Below the pieces are notes generated by a model. It worked only from the letters and a program-made list of their open reading frames with translations. It was not told the origin of the DNA and made no database searches. Source: JBGANR01 sp044222225 (GTDB lineage: Bacteria; Actinomycetota; Actinomycetes; Mycobacteriales; Mycobacteriaceae). Taken from it: 64,000 nt of DNA. Each line of letters opens with the position of its first letter. Positions within the stretch are counted from its first letter, which is position 1. The DNA is taken from NCBI GenBank assembly GCA_044222225.1, contig JBGANR010000004.1:1-64000 (forward strand). The letters are read 5' to 3'. The position numbers and the translations under genes are program-made. Shown here piece after piece: positions 7,773 to 16,457 of the stretch.

Positions 7773-9002
7773 TCAGCCCCGGCGGGTGCGCAGCCAGACC
7801 GGGATGAGCAGCAGAGCCAGGAAGCCGCCGGCCAGCGAGAGGGTGGCGAAGCTCGTCGCGGACATGACGACGCCGGACATCGCGCCGCCGCCCGCACCGG
7901 CCAGGGCGATGAGGACGTCGATGGTGCCCTGGATGCGCGGGCGGTTCTCGGGGGTCGTCGCGTCGACGACGAGGGCTGTGCCGGAGATGAGGCCGAAGTT
8001 CCAGCCCAGTCCCAGCAGGATCAGCGCGAGCACGAGCAGCCCGAGGGAGTCGCCGGGGGCGATCGCGGCCGTCACGCCGGCGGCCAGCAGCGTCACCCCG
8101 GAGGCGATGGCGACGGGCGCGCGGCCGATCCGGTCGACGAGTGTGCCCGTGACCAGCGACGGCAGGTACATCGCGCCGACGTGCAGCCCGATGACCAGCC
8201 CGACCGCCGCGAGGTCGTGGTGGTGGGCGCGCATGTGCACGGGCGTCATGGTCATGATCGCGGCCATGACGATCTGGGTGAGCACCATGACCGTCGCACC
8301 GACGACGGCGCCGACGGGGTAGCCGCGCTCCGGGCGGGCGTCGGGCGCCGTGCAAGGCTCGGGCCGGGCGTCCAGCCGGCGCGCGAGCAGATACGGGTCC
8401 GGGCGCAGCAGCGCGAACAGCACGGCGCCCGCCGCCGCGTAGGCGACGGCCGCGAGCAGGAACGGCCCGGCCAGCGCCGGGATGCCGAGGCTCGTGGCGA
8501 GTCGGCCGAGCGGCGCCACGAGGTTCGGGCCCGCGACGGCGCCGAGCGTCGTCGATACGAGGGCGACGCTGATCGCCCGGCCGCGTCGCTCCTGGGGCGC
8601 CAGGTCGGTGCCCGCGTACCGGGCCTGCAGGTTGGTGGCCGTCCCGGCGCCGTAGACGAAGAGCGACACGAACAGCAGCGGGACGTCGTCCCACACGGCC
8701 GCCGCGACGACGCCGAGCGCGCCGAGGCCGCCGGCGGCGAAGCCGACGCCCAGGCCGATCCGGCGCCCGCGACGCGCGGTGACGCGTCCGATGAGGAACG
8801 CGGTGAAGGCCGAGCCGAGGGTGAACAGGGCCGTCGGCAGTCCGGCGAGGCCGTCGGAACCGAGCATGTCCTGGGCCAGCAGCGCGCCGACCGTGATGCC
8901 CGCGGCGAGGCCGGCTCCGCCGAGCACCTGGCCGGCGACGACCACGCGGAGGGTGCGCCGCTGTACCCGCAGGCGCAGCGCGTCGTCGGCGGGAGTGCTC
9001 AC
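7773..9002 (-). CDS. MFS transporter
   Basis: 409 residues with about 12 hydrophobic helices, so an inner-membrane major facilitator. The loop between helices 2 and 3 carries GRVTARRGRRIG, the variant of the MFS motif A. GTG at 9002 overlaps the pssA stop (GTGA), giving one transcription unit psd-pssA-MFS. Substrate unknown; drug or metabolite export is the usual guess for this single-component type. The gene is an addition relative to the M. tuberculosis order, where the AAA+ ATPase follows pssA directly. Confidence 0.9.
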   Translation of the reverse strand: MSTPADDALRLRVQRRTLRVVVAGQVLGGAGLAAGITVGALLAQDMLGSDGLAGLPTALFTLGSAFTAFLIGRVTARRGRRIGLGVGFAAGGLGALGVVAAAVWDDVPLLFVSLFVYGAGTATNLQARYAGTDLAPQERRGRAISVALVSTTLGAVAGPNLVAPLGRLATSLGIPALAGPFLLAAVAYAAAGAVLFALLRPDPYLLARRLDARPEPCTAPDARPERGYPVGAVVGATVMVLTQIVMAAIMTMTPVHMRAHHHDLAAVGLVIGLHVGAMYLPSLVTGTLVDRIGRAPVAIASGVTLLAAGVTAAIAPGDSLGLLVLALILLGLGWNFGLISGTALVVDATTPENRPRIQGTIDVLIALAGAGGGAMSGVVMSATSFATLSLAGGFLALLLIPVWLRTRRG

Positions 9003-9868
9003 TCCTCGGGACGCCGCAGGCCGAGCCGGGCCGTCGAGCCGCGTCCGGCGGGCGCCATCCGACGCACCTGCCGGATCTTGCGACGCTCCGCGCGCCGCTG
9101 GGCGGGACGGTATTCCCAGGTCTCGGGCCGGGCCGCCACCCAGCGCAGGTTGTAGGCGGCGAACGGGATGTGACCGAGGTAGCCGACGGCCGCGGCGAGC
9201 AGGAAGGCGTACGGGTAGGTGAACAGCAGCGCGCCGGCGACGACCGCGCCCAGCAGCAGCACGACGACGGCCTTCGACGGCACCGTGACCGTCTTGAACG
9301 ACGCCGTCGGGATGCGGCTGGCGGCGAGGGCGGCGACGAAGACGAGCCAGCCGCCGACGAACCACGACGAGGTCCACCAGCCGTCGCCGAACTCGTGCTG
9401 CAGCGCCAGCGGCGCGATGGCCAGCAGTGCGGCGGCCGGCGCGGGCACGCCGACGAAGAAGTCCTTGGTGTAGGCGGGGGCGTTCGGGTCGTCGATGAGG
9501 GTGTTGAACCGGGCCAGCCGCAGCACGATGGCGCAGCAGTAGAGCAGCACCAACATCCAGCCGGCGTCGTTGCCGGAGAGCAGCAGCGCATAGACGACGA
9601 TCGCGGGCGCGACACCGAAGTCGATGGCGTCGGCTAGCGAGTCGAGCTCGGCGCCGATCTTGCTCGTCGCGCCGAGCTTGCGCGCGATCCGGCCGTCGAG
9701 GCCGTCGAACACGGCGGAGACCGCGATGAGCGTCACCGCGAAGTTGACGTTGCCGTCCAGCGCGAACTTGATGGCCGAGACGCCCGCGCAGATGGCGAAC
9801 ATCGTCACGGCGCTCGGCACCACGAGCCTGGCCTGATTGGGTGCGCGACCCCGCAGCCCTCCGGTCAC
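8999..9868 (-). CDS. pssA: CDP-diacylglycerol-serine O-phosphatidyltransferase
   Basis: 289 residues. Joins serine to CDP-diacylglycerol to make phosphatidylserine, the substrate of Psd next to it. The CDP-alcohol phosphatidyltransferase signature is intact: DGLDGRIAR, then GAELDSLAD, giving DG-x2-AR-x8-G-x3-D-x3-D. Six or more membrane helices follow. A basic cytoplasmic tail (RAERRKIRQVRR) is present. It overlaps psd by 4 bp (ATGA) and the MFS gene by 4 bp, so the three are coupled. Confidence 0.96.
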   Translation of the reverse strand: MTGGLRGRAPNQARLVVPSAVTMFAICAGVSAIKFALDGNVNFAVTLIAVSAVFDGLDGRIARKLGATSKIGAELDSLADAIDFGVAPAIVVYALLLSGNDAGWMLVLLYCCAIVLRLARFNTLIDDPNAPAYTKDFFVGVPAPAAALLAIAPLALQHEFGDGWWTSSWFVGGWLVFVAALAASRIPTASFKTVTVPSKAVVVLLLGAVVAGALLFTYPYAFLLAAAVGYLGHIPFAAYNLRWVAARPETWEYRPAQRRAERRKIRQVRRMAPAGRGSTARLGLRRPEE

Positions 9869-10596
9869 GATAACCGCGCCAGGACCGTCTCGGCGCCGAC
9901 CGTCCGCTGCCCGACGCCGACCAGGGGTTCGGTGCCGGCGGGCAGATAGACGTCGACGCGGCTGCCGAATTTGATCAGCCCGTAGGTGTCGCCGATCTCG
10001 AGCTGATCGCCGACGTTCGCCTCGTTGACGATGCGGCGGGCGAGCAGCCCCGCGATCTGCACGACGACGATCCGGTGACCCGACGGCGTCCGGAGGATCA
10101 TCGACGTCCGCTCGTTGCTGCGGCTGGCCTCCGGCAGATCCGCCGAGAGGAACGTGCCGGGGGTGTGGACGATCTTCTCGACGACACCCGAGATCGGCAC
10201 CCGCTGGACGTGGACGTCGAACACCGACAGGAAGGTGGAGATGCGCGGCAGCGCGATGCGGTCGAGGCCGAGCTCGGGCGGCGGCGCCTGCGTGTCGACG
10301 AGCGCCACTTCGCCGTCCGCGGCGGCGACGACGGCGCCGGTCAGCGTCGACGGCACCCGGGGCGGATGGCGGAAGAAGGCGCCGAACGCGAGTCCGGCGG
10401 CCGCCGCGGGGCCCGCGATGGCGCGTCGCCGGCGTCCGGCGAGCGCGATCGCACCGGCGGCCGCGACGAACGGGTAGCCCGCCGGGTGCATCGGCGGGAC
10501 GGTGTGCCGAATGAGTTCGACGACGTGCGCGAGTCCGGTGCGATGTTCGGTCAGCTGACCGTTCTCTATGGGGGGCGGCTTCGGGCGTCGCGCCAC
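9865..10596 (-). CDS. psd: Phosphatidylserine decarboxylase (proenzyme)
   Basis: 243 residues. Converts phosphatidylserine to phosphatidylethanolamine at the membrane. The short form matches the actinobacterial/archaeal-type Psd. Self-cleavage to make the pyruvoyl group is expected at the Ser of KFGSRVDV near the C-terminus. The N-terminal part has a hydrophobic stretch (FVAAAGAIALAG) for membrane contact. First gene of the psd-pssA-MFS unit, with ATGA overlap to pssA. Confidence 0.95.
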   Translation of the reverse strand: MARRPKPPPIENGQLTEHRTGLAHVVELIRHTVPPMHPAGYPFVAAAGAIALAGRRRRAIAGPAAAAGLAFGAFFRHPPRVPSTLTGAVVAAADGEVALVDTQAPPPELGLDRIALPRISTFLSVFDVHVQRVPISGVVEKIVHTPGTFLSADLPEASRSNERTSMILRTPSGHRIVVVQIAGLLARRIVNEANVGDQLEIGDTYGLIKFGSRVDVYLPAGTEPLVGVGQRTVGAETVLARLS

Positions 10597-10757
10597 GTTG
10601 CGGGCTCCATATCTTCGTTCGCCGCCGCGATCGGCGGGACGACGCGAGTCGTGGCCGCGGGCGTCCGCCGCGGCGACGGCGTGTCGTTCACCGCCGCGGT
10701 GCGGCGTGTCGGTGTTCTACGGCCCGTCGGACGGGCTCAGGATCACCGGGCATCATC

Positions 10758-12173
10758 TCACGTTCGGCGAGCGCGTCCGAATCGGCGGAGCGCGAGAGCC
10801 AGCGCCGTCGCGGTGCGGACCAGCTCGCGGGGGTCCACGCTCTCGTTCGGGGCATGGACGGCGCTGCCCGGTTCGGCGACGCCGAGGACCGCCACCTCGG
10901 CGCGCGGGGCGACCTCGGCGAGGGCGCCGCACAGCGGGATGGAGCCGCCCTGACCGGTGTGCACGACGGGCGCGTCGTAGGCCTCGGCGAGCGCGTCGGC
11001 GAGCAGCCGCACGGCCGGGCCGTCGGTGCGGGCGCGGAACGGCTGGACGGCGGCCGCGTCGAGCGTGACGTCGACGTGCAGGCCCGACGGCACGTGTGCG
11101 CGCAGGTGCGCGGCGAGGGCGCGCTGGGCGACCTCGACGTCGACGCCCGGTGGAACCCGCAGGTCGACGACGGCCCGGGCCCGTGGCGCGATCGCGGCGA
11201 CGGCGTCGTGAGTGCGGGGCGCGTCGAGGGCGACGACCGTCGCCGCGGGGCGGGCCCAGACGGCGTCGGCGATCGCGGCGCCGGTGGGGATCCGGGTGCC
11301 CGGCAGCGCGGCCGCGTCCGCGCGGAAGGCGTCGGCGTCGTACGGCGCGCCGTGCCACGTGCCGGCGGCGTCGAGTCCGTCGACGGTGGTCTCGCCGTCG
11401 GGGCCGCGCAGCGAGGCGAGCGCGGTGAGCAGTCCGGCGAGTGCGTCGGGCGCGGCGCCGCCGAAGCTCCCGGCGTGCGCGGCCGCCGTCAGGCCGGCGA
11501 CCTCGATCGTGACTGCGGCGGTGCCGCGCGTGGACGTCGTCAGCGTCGGGACGCCGAGTGCGACGTTGCCCGCGTCGCCGACGACGACGAGATCGCCCGC
11601 GGCGGCGTCCGGCCGCCGCCGCAGGAGTTCGGCGAGTCCGCCGCCGCGTCCGGCGGCGCCGTCGACGAGGATCCGTAGGCCGGGCAGTTCGCCGGCGGAC
11701 AGCGTCCGCAACGCGGTGAGCTGGGCGATCAGATCGCCTTTGCCGTCGGCGGCGCCGCGGCCGTACCAGCGTCCGCCGCGGTCGGCGAGGGTGAACGGTG
11801 CGCTGTCCCACGCCGCCTCGGGGCCGGCCGGCTGCACGTCGTGATGGCTGTAGAGGACGACGGTCGCGGCGCCCGGCGGCGCCGCGCGGCTCGCGAGCAC
11901 GGAGAACGAGCCGCCGGGCGACTCGACGATCTCGACGTCGTCGAGCGGCAGGTCGGCCAGGGCCCGGGCGACCCAGGCCGCTGACGCACGGCAGTGCGCG
12001 ACGCGCGCCGGATCGCCGTGCACGGACTGGAGCCGGACGAGCGCCGCGAGATCGTCGCGCATGCGGCCGCGCTGTGCGGTGACGGCGGTGGAGAGGGTGC
12101 CGGACGCCATGAGCTCGGCGAACCGGTCGTCGGCGTGGTCGAGGAGACCGGTCGCGGGGGAGGCGGCGGGCAT
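10758..12173 (-). CDS. M20-family peptidase homologue, probably catalytically altered
   Basis: 471 residues of the M20 dipeptidase/deacetylase fold. Metal-ligand segments SHHDVQPAG and GRGAADGKGD are in place, as is the late His in VHAPNES. However, the segment that normally reads EGEEEIGS, holding the catalytic Glu and a bridging ligand, reads VDGAAGRGGG here. Activity may therefore be lost or changed. ATG at 12173 is preferred (GGGTGC just upstream); an in-frame ATG at 12197 is possible. It stands alone, 160 bp from psd. Confidence 0.88.
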   Translation of the reverse strand: MPAASPATGLLDHADDRFAELMASGTLSTAVTAQRGRMRDDLAALVRLQSVHGDPARVAHCRASAAWVARALADLPLDDVEIVESPGGSFSVLASRAAPPGAATVVLYSHHDVQPAGPEAAWDSAPFTLADRGGRWYGRGAADGKGDLIAQLTALRTLSAGELPGLRILVDGAAGRGGGLAELLRRRPDAAAGDLVVVGDAGNVALGVPTLTTSTRGTAAVTIEVAGLTAAAHAGSFGGAAPDALAGLLTALASLRGPDGETTVDGLDAAGTWHGAPYDADAFRADAAALPGTRIPTGAAIADAVWARPAATVVALDAPRTHDAVAAIAPRARAVVDLRVPPGVDVEVAQRALAAHLRAHVPSGLHVDVTLDAAAVQPFRARTDGPAVRLLADALAEAYDAPVVHTGQGGSIPLCGALAEVAPRAEVAVLGVAEPGSAVHAPNESVDPRELVRTATALALALRRFGRARRT

Positions 12174-12298
12174 GCACCCGAGCCTATGAGCACGCATGAC
12201 GCCGGAAAGATTCGTTACAAGGCATCGGTGTCTGACTTGCGACGTCTGTTGTCAAGCGGGCTTGGAAGGCGCTCAGCGTCCTTGGCAGTGTGGTGGAC

Positions 12299-12757
12299 AT
12301 GACCCGCGTGCCCGACGACGTGCTCGTCCACCTGCGACGCGCGCGCGACCATGCGGACCGGCATTTCGACGAGCCGCACGACCTGCGGTCGCTGGCCGCG
12401 ATCGCCGGGATCAGCAAATATCACTTCCAGCGGCTGTTCACCGCGACGTACGGCTGCTCGCCCGCCGAGCACCTGTCCCGCCGGCGCATCGAGCGCGCAC
12501 AAGACCTGCTGCGCGCCACCAACCTCACCGTCACCGAGGTCTGCTACGCCGTCGGCTTCTCCAGTCTGGGCTCGTTCAGCAGCCGGTTCCGCGAGCTCGT
12601 CGGCGTCAGCCCCACGGACTTCCGCCGCCGACACGCCGCCGGCGCACCCCGGATTCCGGGCTGCTGGGTGTTCATGGCCGGCCTCGCCGAGCGCTACCCG
12701 CCGGCGCCGGAGAGCTCCGCAAGCGGGGAGAAGCGGCCCGGGCCGGGTGCCTCGTAG
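12299..12757 (+). CDS. AraC-family transcriptional regulator
   Basis: About 152 residues made almost only of the two helix-turn-helix units of AraC proteins: LRSLAAIAGISKYHFQRLF and TVTEVCYAVGFSSLGSFSSR, followed by GVSPTDFRRR. There is no ligand-binding domain, as in MarA/SoxS-like members. ATG at 12299 gives MTRVPDD; two GTG codons lie 6 and 9 bp upstream. The VOC gene follows after 10 bp, and AraC-VOC pairs of this kind are common in Actinobacteria, so it probably controls that gene. Confidence 0.92.
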   Translation: MTRVPDDVLVHLRRARDHADRHFDEPHDLRSLAAIAGISKYHFQRLFTATYGCSPAEHLSRRRIERAQDLLRATNLTVTEVCYAVGFSSLGSFSSRFRELVGVSPTDFRRRHAAGAPRIPGCWVFMAGLAERYPPAPESSASGEKRPGPGAS

Positions 12758-12767
12758 CGTCGCATCC

Positions 12768-13211
12768 ATGATCAAGAACATCTCCATCGTGTCCCTCTGG
12801 GTCACCGACATCGACGACTCGCTGCGCTTATACACCGAGATCCTCGGCTTCGAGCCCAAGGACGACATCACCCTCGGCGAGGACTTCCGCTGGTGCACCG
12901 TCGTCCACCCGGCGCAGCCCGAACTGCAGATCCATCTCACGACGCCGAGCGCGCCGCTGTCCGAGGACCTCATCGCCGCCATGCGACGCGCGCAGGCCGA
13001 CGGCGGGCTTCCGGGCTTCGGACTCGAGGTCGACGACTGCCACAAGACCTACGAGGAACTGACGGCCAAGGGCGTCGAGTTCCTGCAGCCGCCGACGGAG
13101 CGTCCGTACGGCGTCGAGGCGCTGATGCGGGACAACTCGGGGAACTGGATGGTGCTCGTCGAGCAGCGCGAATACACCCCGGAGGACTTCGACGGCGTCG
13201 AGTTCGACTAG
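12768..13211 (+). CDS. VOC (glyoxalase/dioxygenase fold) protein
   Basis: 147 residues from ATG at 12768, with the paired beta-alpha-beta-beta-beta modules of the vicinal oxygen chelate fold: ISIVSLWVTDIDDSLRLYTE, then GLPGFGLEVDDCHKTYEEL and RDNSGNWMVLVEQ. It is likely a metal-dependent or antibiotic/aldehyde-binding protein, and the substrate cannot be told. It lies 10 bp after the AraC regulator and is convergent with the SRPBCC gene, sharing a 4-bp stop overlap. Confidence 0.9.
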   Translation: MIKNISIVSLWVTDIDDSLRLYTEILGFEPKDDITLGEDFRWCTVVHPAQPELQIHLTTPSAPLSEDLIAAMRRAQADGGLPGFGLEVDDCHKTYEELTAKGVEFLQPPTERPYGVEALMRDNSGNWMVLVEQREYTPEDFDGVEFD

Positions 13212-13666
13212 CTCTCGGCGGCGGCCTTGATCTTGGCGAGGGTTTCGGCGATGCCCCGGCGCAGGTTCTTCTCGAAGCCTTCGTTGCCGCCGAGGGCGAC
13301 CTTGACGAGGAAGCGGGAGAGGGGCGTCGTCGTGCCGTCGGGGAGTTCGCGGCGCTCGGTGAGGGTGACGCCGTCGGCGTTGGGGGTGATCTGGAAGCTC
13401 CACACCGTGTGGTTCTCGACGATGCGGACCGCGATCTCCTTGCCCGGGGTGAAGCGGACGACCTTGCCCTGGGTGGGCCAGACCTTGAAGCCCTGCCGGT
13501 TGATGTTGACGGTCCGGGTGCCGAGTTTGACGTCGCCGCCGAAGACGAGGGTCTTGCGGCACTGCGGGCTCCACTCGCCCATGCGGGTCAGGTCGGAGAC
13601 TATCGACCAGACCTGCTCCGGGCTCGCGGCGATATCGGTCTGGGCTTCGATCAGCTGTGTCGGCAT
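13208..13666 (-). CDS. SRPBCC-family protein
   Basis: 152 residues starting MPTQLIEAQTDIAASPEQVW, the standard opening of START-like SRPBCC ligand-binding proteins, followed by MGEWSPQCRK and TPNADGVTLTERREL. These bind hydrophobic ligands such as lipids or polyketides, with no fixed reaction. It ends against the VOC gene. Confidence 0.88.
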   Translation of the reverse strand: MPTQLIEAQTDIAASPEQVWSIVSDLTRMGEWSPQCRKTLVFGGDVKLGTRTVNINRQGFKVWPTQGKVVRFTPGKEIAVRIVENHTVWSFQITPNADGVTLTERRELPDGTTTPLSRFLVKVALGGNEGFEKNLRRGIAETLAKIKAAAES

Positions 13667-13711
13667 GGTCCGAGAATAACCTGTTACCCGAGGTCGCAGA
13701 CACTGACTGCT

Positions 13712-13786
13712 TCCCGGATGTCCGGCTGGGCGGCCCGCCGAGGAGATTATTGTCACGGCGCCTCGTATAGCCGGACATCTGGGGAG
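13712..13786. repeat. Palindromic element, copy 1
   Basis: Arms CCCGGATGTCCGGCT and AGCCGGACATCTGGGG surround the core CCGAGGAGATTATTGTCACG. It ends 5 bp beyond the stop of the LuxR gene at 13791, so it is that gene's 3' flank and could act as its terminator. The same element recurs at 29159, 45853 and 60179. Confidence 0.88.
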
Positions 13787-13790
13787 GTGT

Positions 13791-16457
13791 TCAGCGACGG
13801 GGCCCCGCCGTCGGGTGCCGCGCACTCATCCGGGTGCGCAGCCGGCGGGCGAGCGCGTCGCGATTGTCGACGCCGATGGCCCGGCAGATCCGGTAGATGT
13901 GGCCTTCGACGGTTCGCACGCTCGTGACGAGCCGCTCGGCGATCGCCTTGTTGGACAGCCCTTGGCGGACCAGCTGCGCGATCTCCCGCTGCCGCGGCGT
14001 CAGGGTGGCGGCGCCGCGGCGCAGGGCCGCCATCGCGGGCGTCGTGCCGCCTTCGCAGTCGGCGGCCAGCAGCGAGGCCAGCTCGCCGGCCGACGCATCG
14101 CCGCAGGCCAGGGCCTGGGCGGCGGCGTCGGCGGCCGAGAGGGTGTCGCCGAAGTCGAGGAACAGCTGGGACGCGGCCCGCAGTCCGGCGGCGTCGCGCC
14201 GGGCGAGCGCGCCGACGTAGGCGAGCATCGCGACGGCCCGCGGCCCGGCGATTCCGGCGGCCGCGGCCTCGGCGGCGGCGACGTCCGGCTCGCCGAACTG
14301 CGCGGCGTAGTACAGCCCCACCAGCTCCGCGGTCCGGTTGCCGGCGGTGCGGGCCAGGGCCGCGGCCTCGTACGCATGCCGCGCGGCCTCCGAGAGCACG
14401 CCCTCGGCGGCGTCCGCCCAGGCCAGCGCGAGCGCCGCGGTCGGGCGCAGCGACACGTACTCCGGACGCATCCGGCCGGCCAGCACGTCCGCCTCCCGCC
14501 GGGCGGCGACCGGATCGCGGATCAGGGCGAGTGCCCGGACCAGCTGGCCGCGGGCGACGTCCTCATAACCGAGGCCGTCTTTCTCCCGCCGCAGCCGCTG
14601 CATGCCGGCGAGCACGTCGTAGATGAGCGTGACGGCCGTCCGGACGCGGCCTTCGGCGAGGGTGACCATGGCCTCCAGCGCCCGGGACTGCAACCGTCCG
14701 GGTCCGGACGTCGCGGCCGGGCCGGCGCCGGCGACGACCTCTCCGGCCTCCGCCAGGTAGCCGCCGGCGATGAGGGCGTAGGCGTGGCGCAGTGCGAGTC
14801 CGGTGCGCAGCCCGGCGACGTCGCAGGTCCCGGCGTCGACGGCGGCCAGCGCGGGGGCGATGGCGGCCGTGATCTCGTCCGAGCGGCCGAGGTCGGAGAG
14901 CGCCTGGACGACGGCGATCCCGGCGATGACGCGAGCGTGTGGGACGGACGCCCCCGCGACCGCGGAGAGCCCGGCCGCCAGCGCGTCCTGCGGCCGGCCC
15001 GCTCCGGCGGCGAGGAGCGCGCGGCAGGCGGCCAGGCTCTCGGCGTCGGCCCCTCGCAGCGGCCGGCCGTCGACCTCGAGCGCGGCGACCGCGACGCGTG
15101 GCACGCCGATGGTGAACATCGCGTTGCTGAAGCGCAGCACGGCGACGGCGGTGCGCTCGGCGTCGCTGCGAGCGGATCGGGCCGCGGCGATGCAGCACGT
15201 CTCGGCGCCGTGGCCGTCCCCGGACCAGGAGCGGGCGAGTGCGCCCAGGTACGACGCGCGATACGACGGCCGCGCCTGTGGCTGATCCGCGAGCTCCATC
15301 ACCCTGGACGACGATTCCGTCAGCTCCACCACCCTGGACGACGATTCCGCGAGTTCCACCACCCTGGACGACGATTCCGCAAGCTCCACCTCTTCGGCGG
15401 CCGCGGCGAGGCGCGTCGCGAGGACGGGGTCGTCGGAGCGCAGCGCGACGTCGGCGCCGTCGAGCAGCCCGCGCGCGTCGGCCAGGCCGTGCTCGGCGAG
15501 CAGGCTCGCCCGCAGCAGTGTCGACGCGTCGTCGGGTTCGGTGGCCAGCCGGTCGACGGCCTCGCGCGCGATGGCGCGTCGCTTGGCGACCGGGAACAGT
15601 TGCGCGCCGAGTTCTCGGGCGAGCGGCAGCCGCAGCCGGAGACGTCCGGATTCGGCGACGACGACCCCGGACGCCAACGCGGCGTCGACGGCCGGTGCGC
15701 CGCGCAGCGCCTGGGCCGTGGTGACGGGGACGTCCCCGGCGGCCACGACGAGGTCGATCACCGGCCGGGCCGACTCCGGCGCGTCGGACAGCTCGTCGCC
15801 GACGAGATGCAGGATCGACGTCGACAGCGCGGGTGAGCGGTCCCACCACCAGACGCCGTTCGACCGGTGGAAACGCATCCGGCGCTCCTCGGTGCGCACG
15901 AGATGGCGCAGCAGCAACGGTGATCCGGCCGTCAGCTCGTGCAGGGCGTGCGCGCTCGACCGTTCGAAGGGCCCGCCGCAGAGCTGCGTGAGCAGTTCGG
16001 TGACGTCGGCGGGGCTCAGCGGTGCGATGTCGACGACGTCGCGGGCGGTGAGCCCCGCGGGGAGGACGGCGCCGGTGCGCAGGGTGACGAGGACGGGGCC
16101 GCGCGCGGCGACGATCGCCAGGGTCGCAGCCGACGACGCGTCGAGGCCGTCGGCGTCGTCGACGAGGACGAGCCCGGGCCGGCCGGGCGGGCACAGCGCG
16201 TCGGCGGCGGACGCGGGGTCGCCGGGGGCCGCGAGCAGCGGGGAGAGCGCGCCCCATTCGACATCCCGGAGCACGGCGATGGCCGTGACGTGCCGGAACG
16301 GGTGTCCGGCGGCCTCCGCGGCGTCGTGGGCGAGCGTCGATTTACCGGCGCCGGCGTGGCCGGTGATGACGACGATCCCCGGCTCGGTGAGTAGCGCGAG
16401 GACGGCGTCGCGAGCCTCGGTGCGCGGTGCTCGGGGCCAGACGCGTGCGGCGGTCAT
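13791..16457 (-). CDS. LuxR-type ATPase regulator, subtype A (intact)
   Basis: 888 residues. N-terminal AAA/STAND-like ATPase with a good Walker A (GHAGAGKST) and Walker B (LVLVDDADGLD), a sensor-like stretch (SPLLLRHLVRTEER, then GVWWWDRSP), a long helical repeat middle, and a C-terminal LuxR helix-turn-helix (LTPRQREIAQLVRQGLSNKA, then TSVRTVEGHIYRI). Such proteins (MalT/LAL type) are ATP-dependent activators. A 30-bp tandem repeat inserts VVELAESSSR three times between ATPase and repeats. The ATG overlaps the stop of the B-subtype gene upstream (ATGA). Of four paralogues in the cluster it is the only one with an unbroken frame. Confidence 0.9.
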   Translation of the reverse strand: MTAARVWPRAPRTEARDAVLALLTEPGIVVITGHAGAGKSTLAHDAAEAAGHPFRHVTAIAVLRDVEWGALSPLLAAPGDPASAADALCPPGRPGLVLVDDADGLDASSAATLAIVAARGPVLVTLRTGAVLPAGLTARDVVDIAPLSPADVTELLTQLCGGPFERSSAHALHELTAGSPLLLRHLVRTEERRMRFHRSNGVWWWDRSPALSTSILHLVGDELSDAPESARPVIDLVVAAGDVPVTTAQALRGAPAVDAALASGVVVAESGRLRLRLPLARELGAQLFPVAKRRAIAREAVDRLATEPDDASTLLRASLLAEHGLADARGLLDGADVALRSDDPVLATRLAAAAEEVELAESSSRVVELAESSSRVVELTESSSRVMELADQPQARPSYRASYLGALARSWSGDGHGAETCCIAAARSARSDAERTAVAVLRFSNAMFTIGVPRVAVAALEVDGRPLRGADAESLAACRALLAAGAGRPQDALAAGLSAVAGASVPHARVIAGIAVVQALSDLGRSDEITAAIAPALAAVDAGTCDVAGLRTGLALRHAYALIAGGYLAEAGEVVAGAGPAATSGPGRLQSRALEAMVTLAEGRVRTAVTLIYDVLAGMQRLRREKDGLGYEDVARGQLVRALALIRDPVAARREADVLAGRMRPEYVSLRPTAALALAWADAAEGVLSEAARHAYEAAALARTAGNRTAELVGLYYAAQFGEPDVAAAEAAAAGIAGPRAVAMLAYVGALARRDAAGLRAASQLFLDFGDTLSAADAAAQALACGDASAGELASLLAADCEGGTTPAMAALRRGAATLTPRQREIAQLVRQGLSNKAIAERLVTSVRTVEGHIYRICRAIGVDNRDALARRLRTRMSARHPTAGPRR
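15301..15390. repeat. 30-bp tandem repeat in the LuxR subtype A gene
   Basis: Three exact-period 30-bp units (15301, 15331, 15361), each starting ACCCTGGACGACGATTCCG, encode the decapeptide VVELAESSSR on the minus strand. Part of the unit (CGATTCCGCAAGCTCCA, 15372-15388) also occurs inside accA1 at 57033-57057. In frame, so copy number can change without breaking the protein. Confidence 0.9.
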
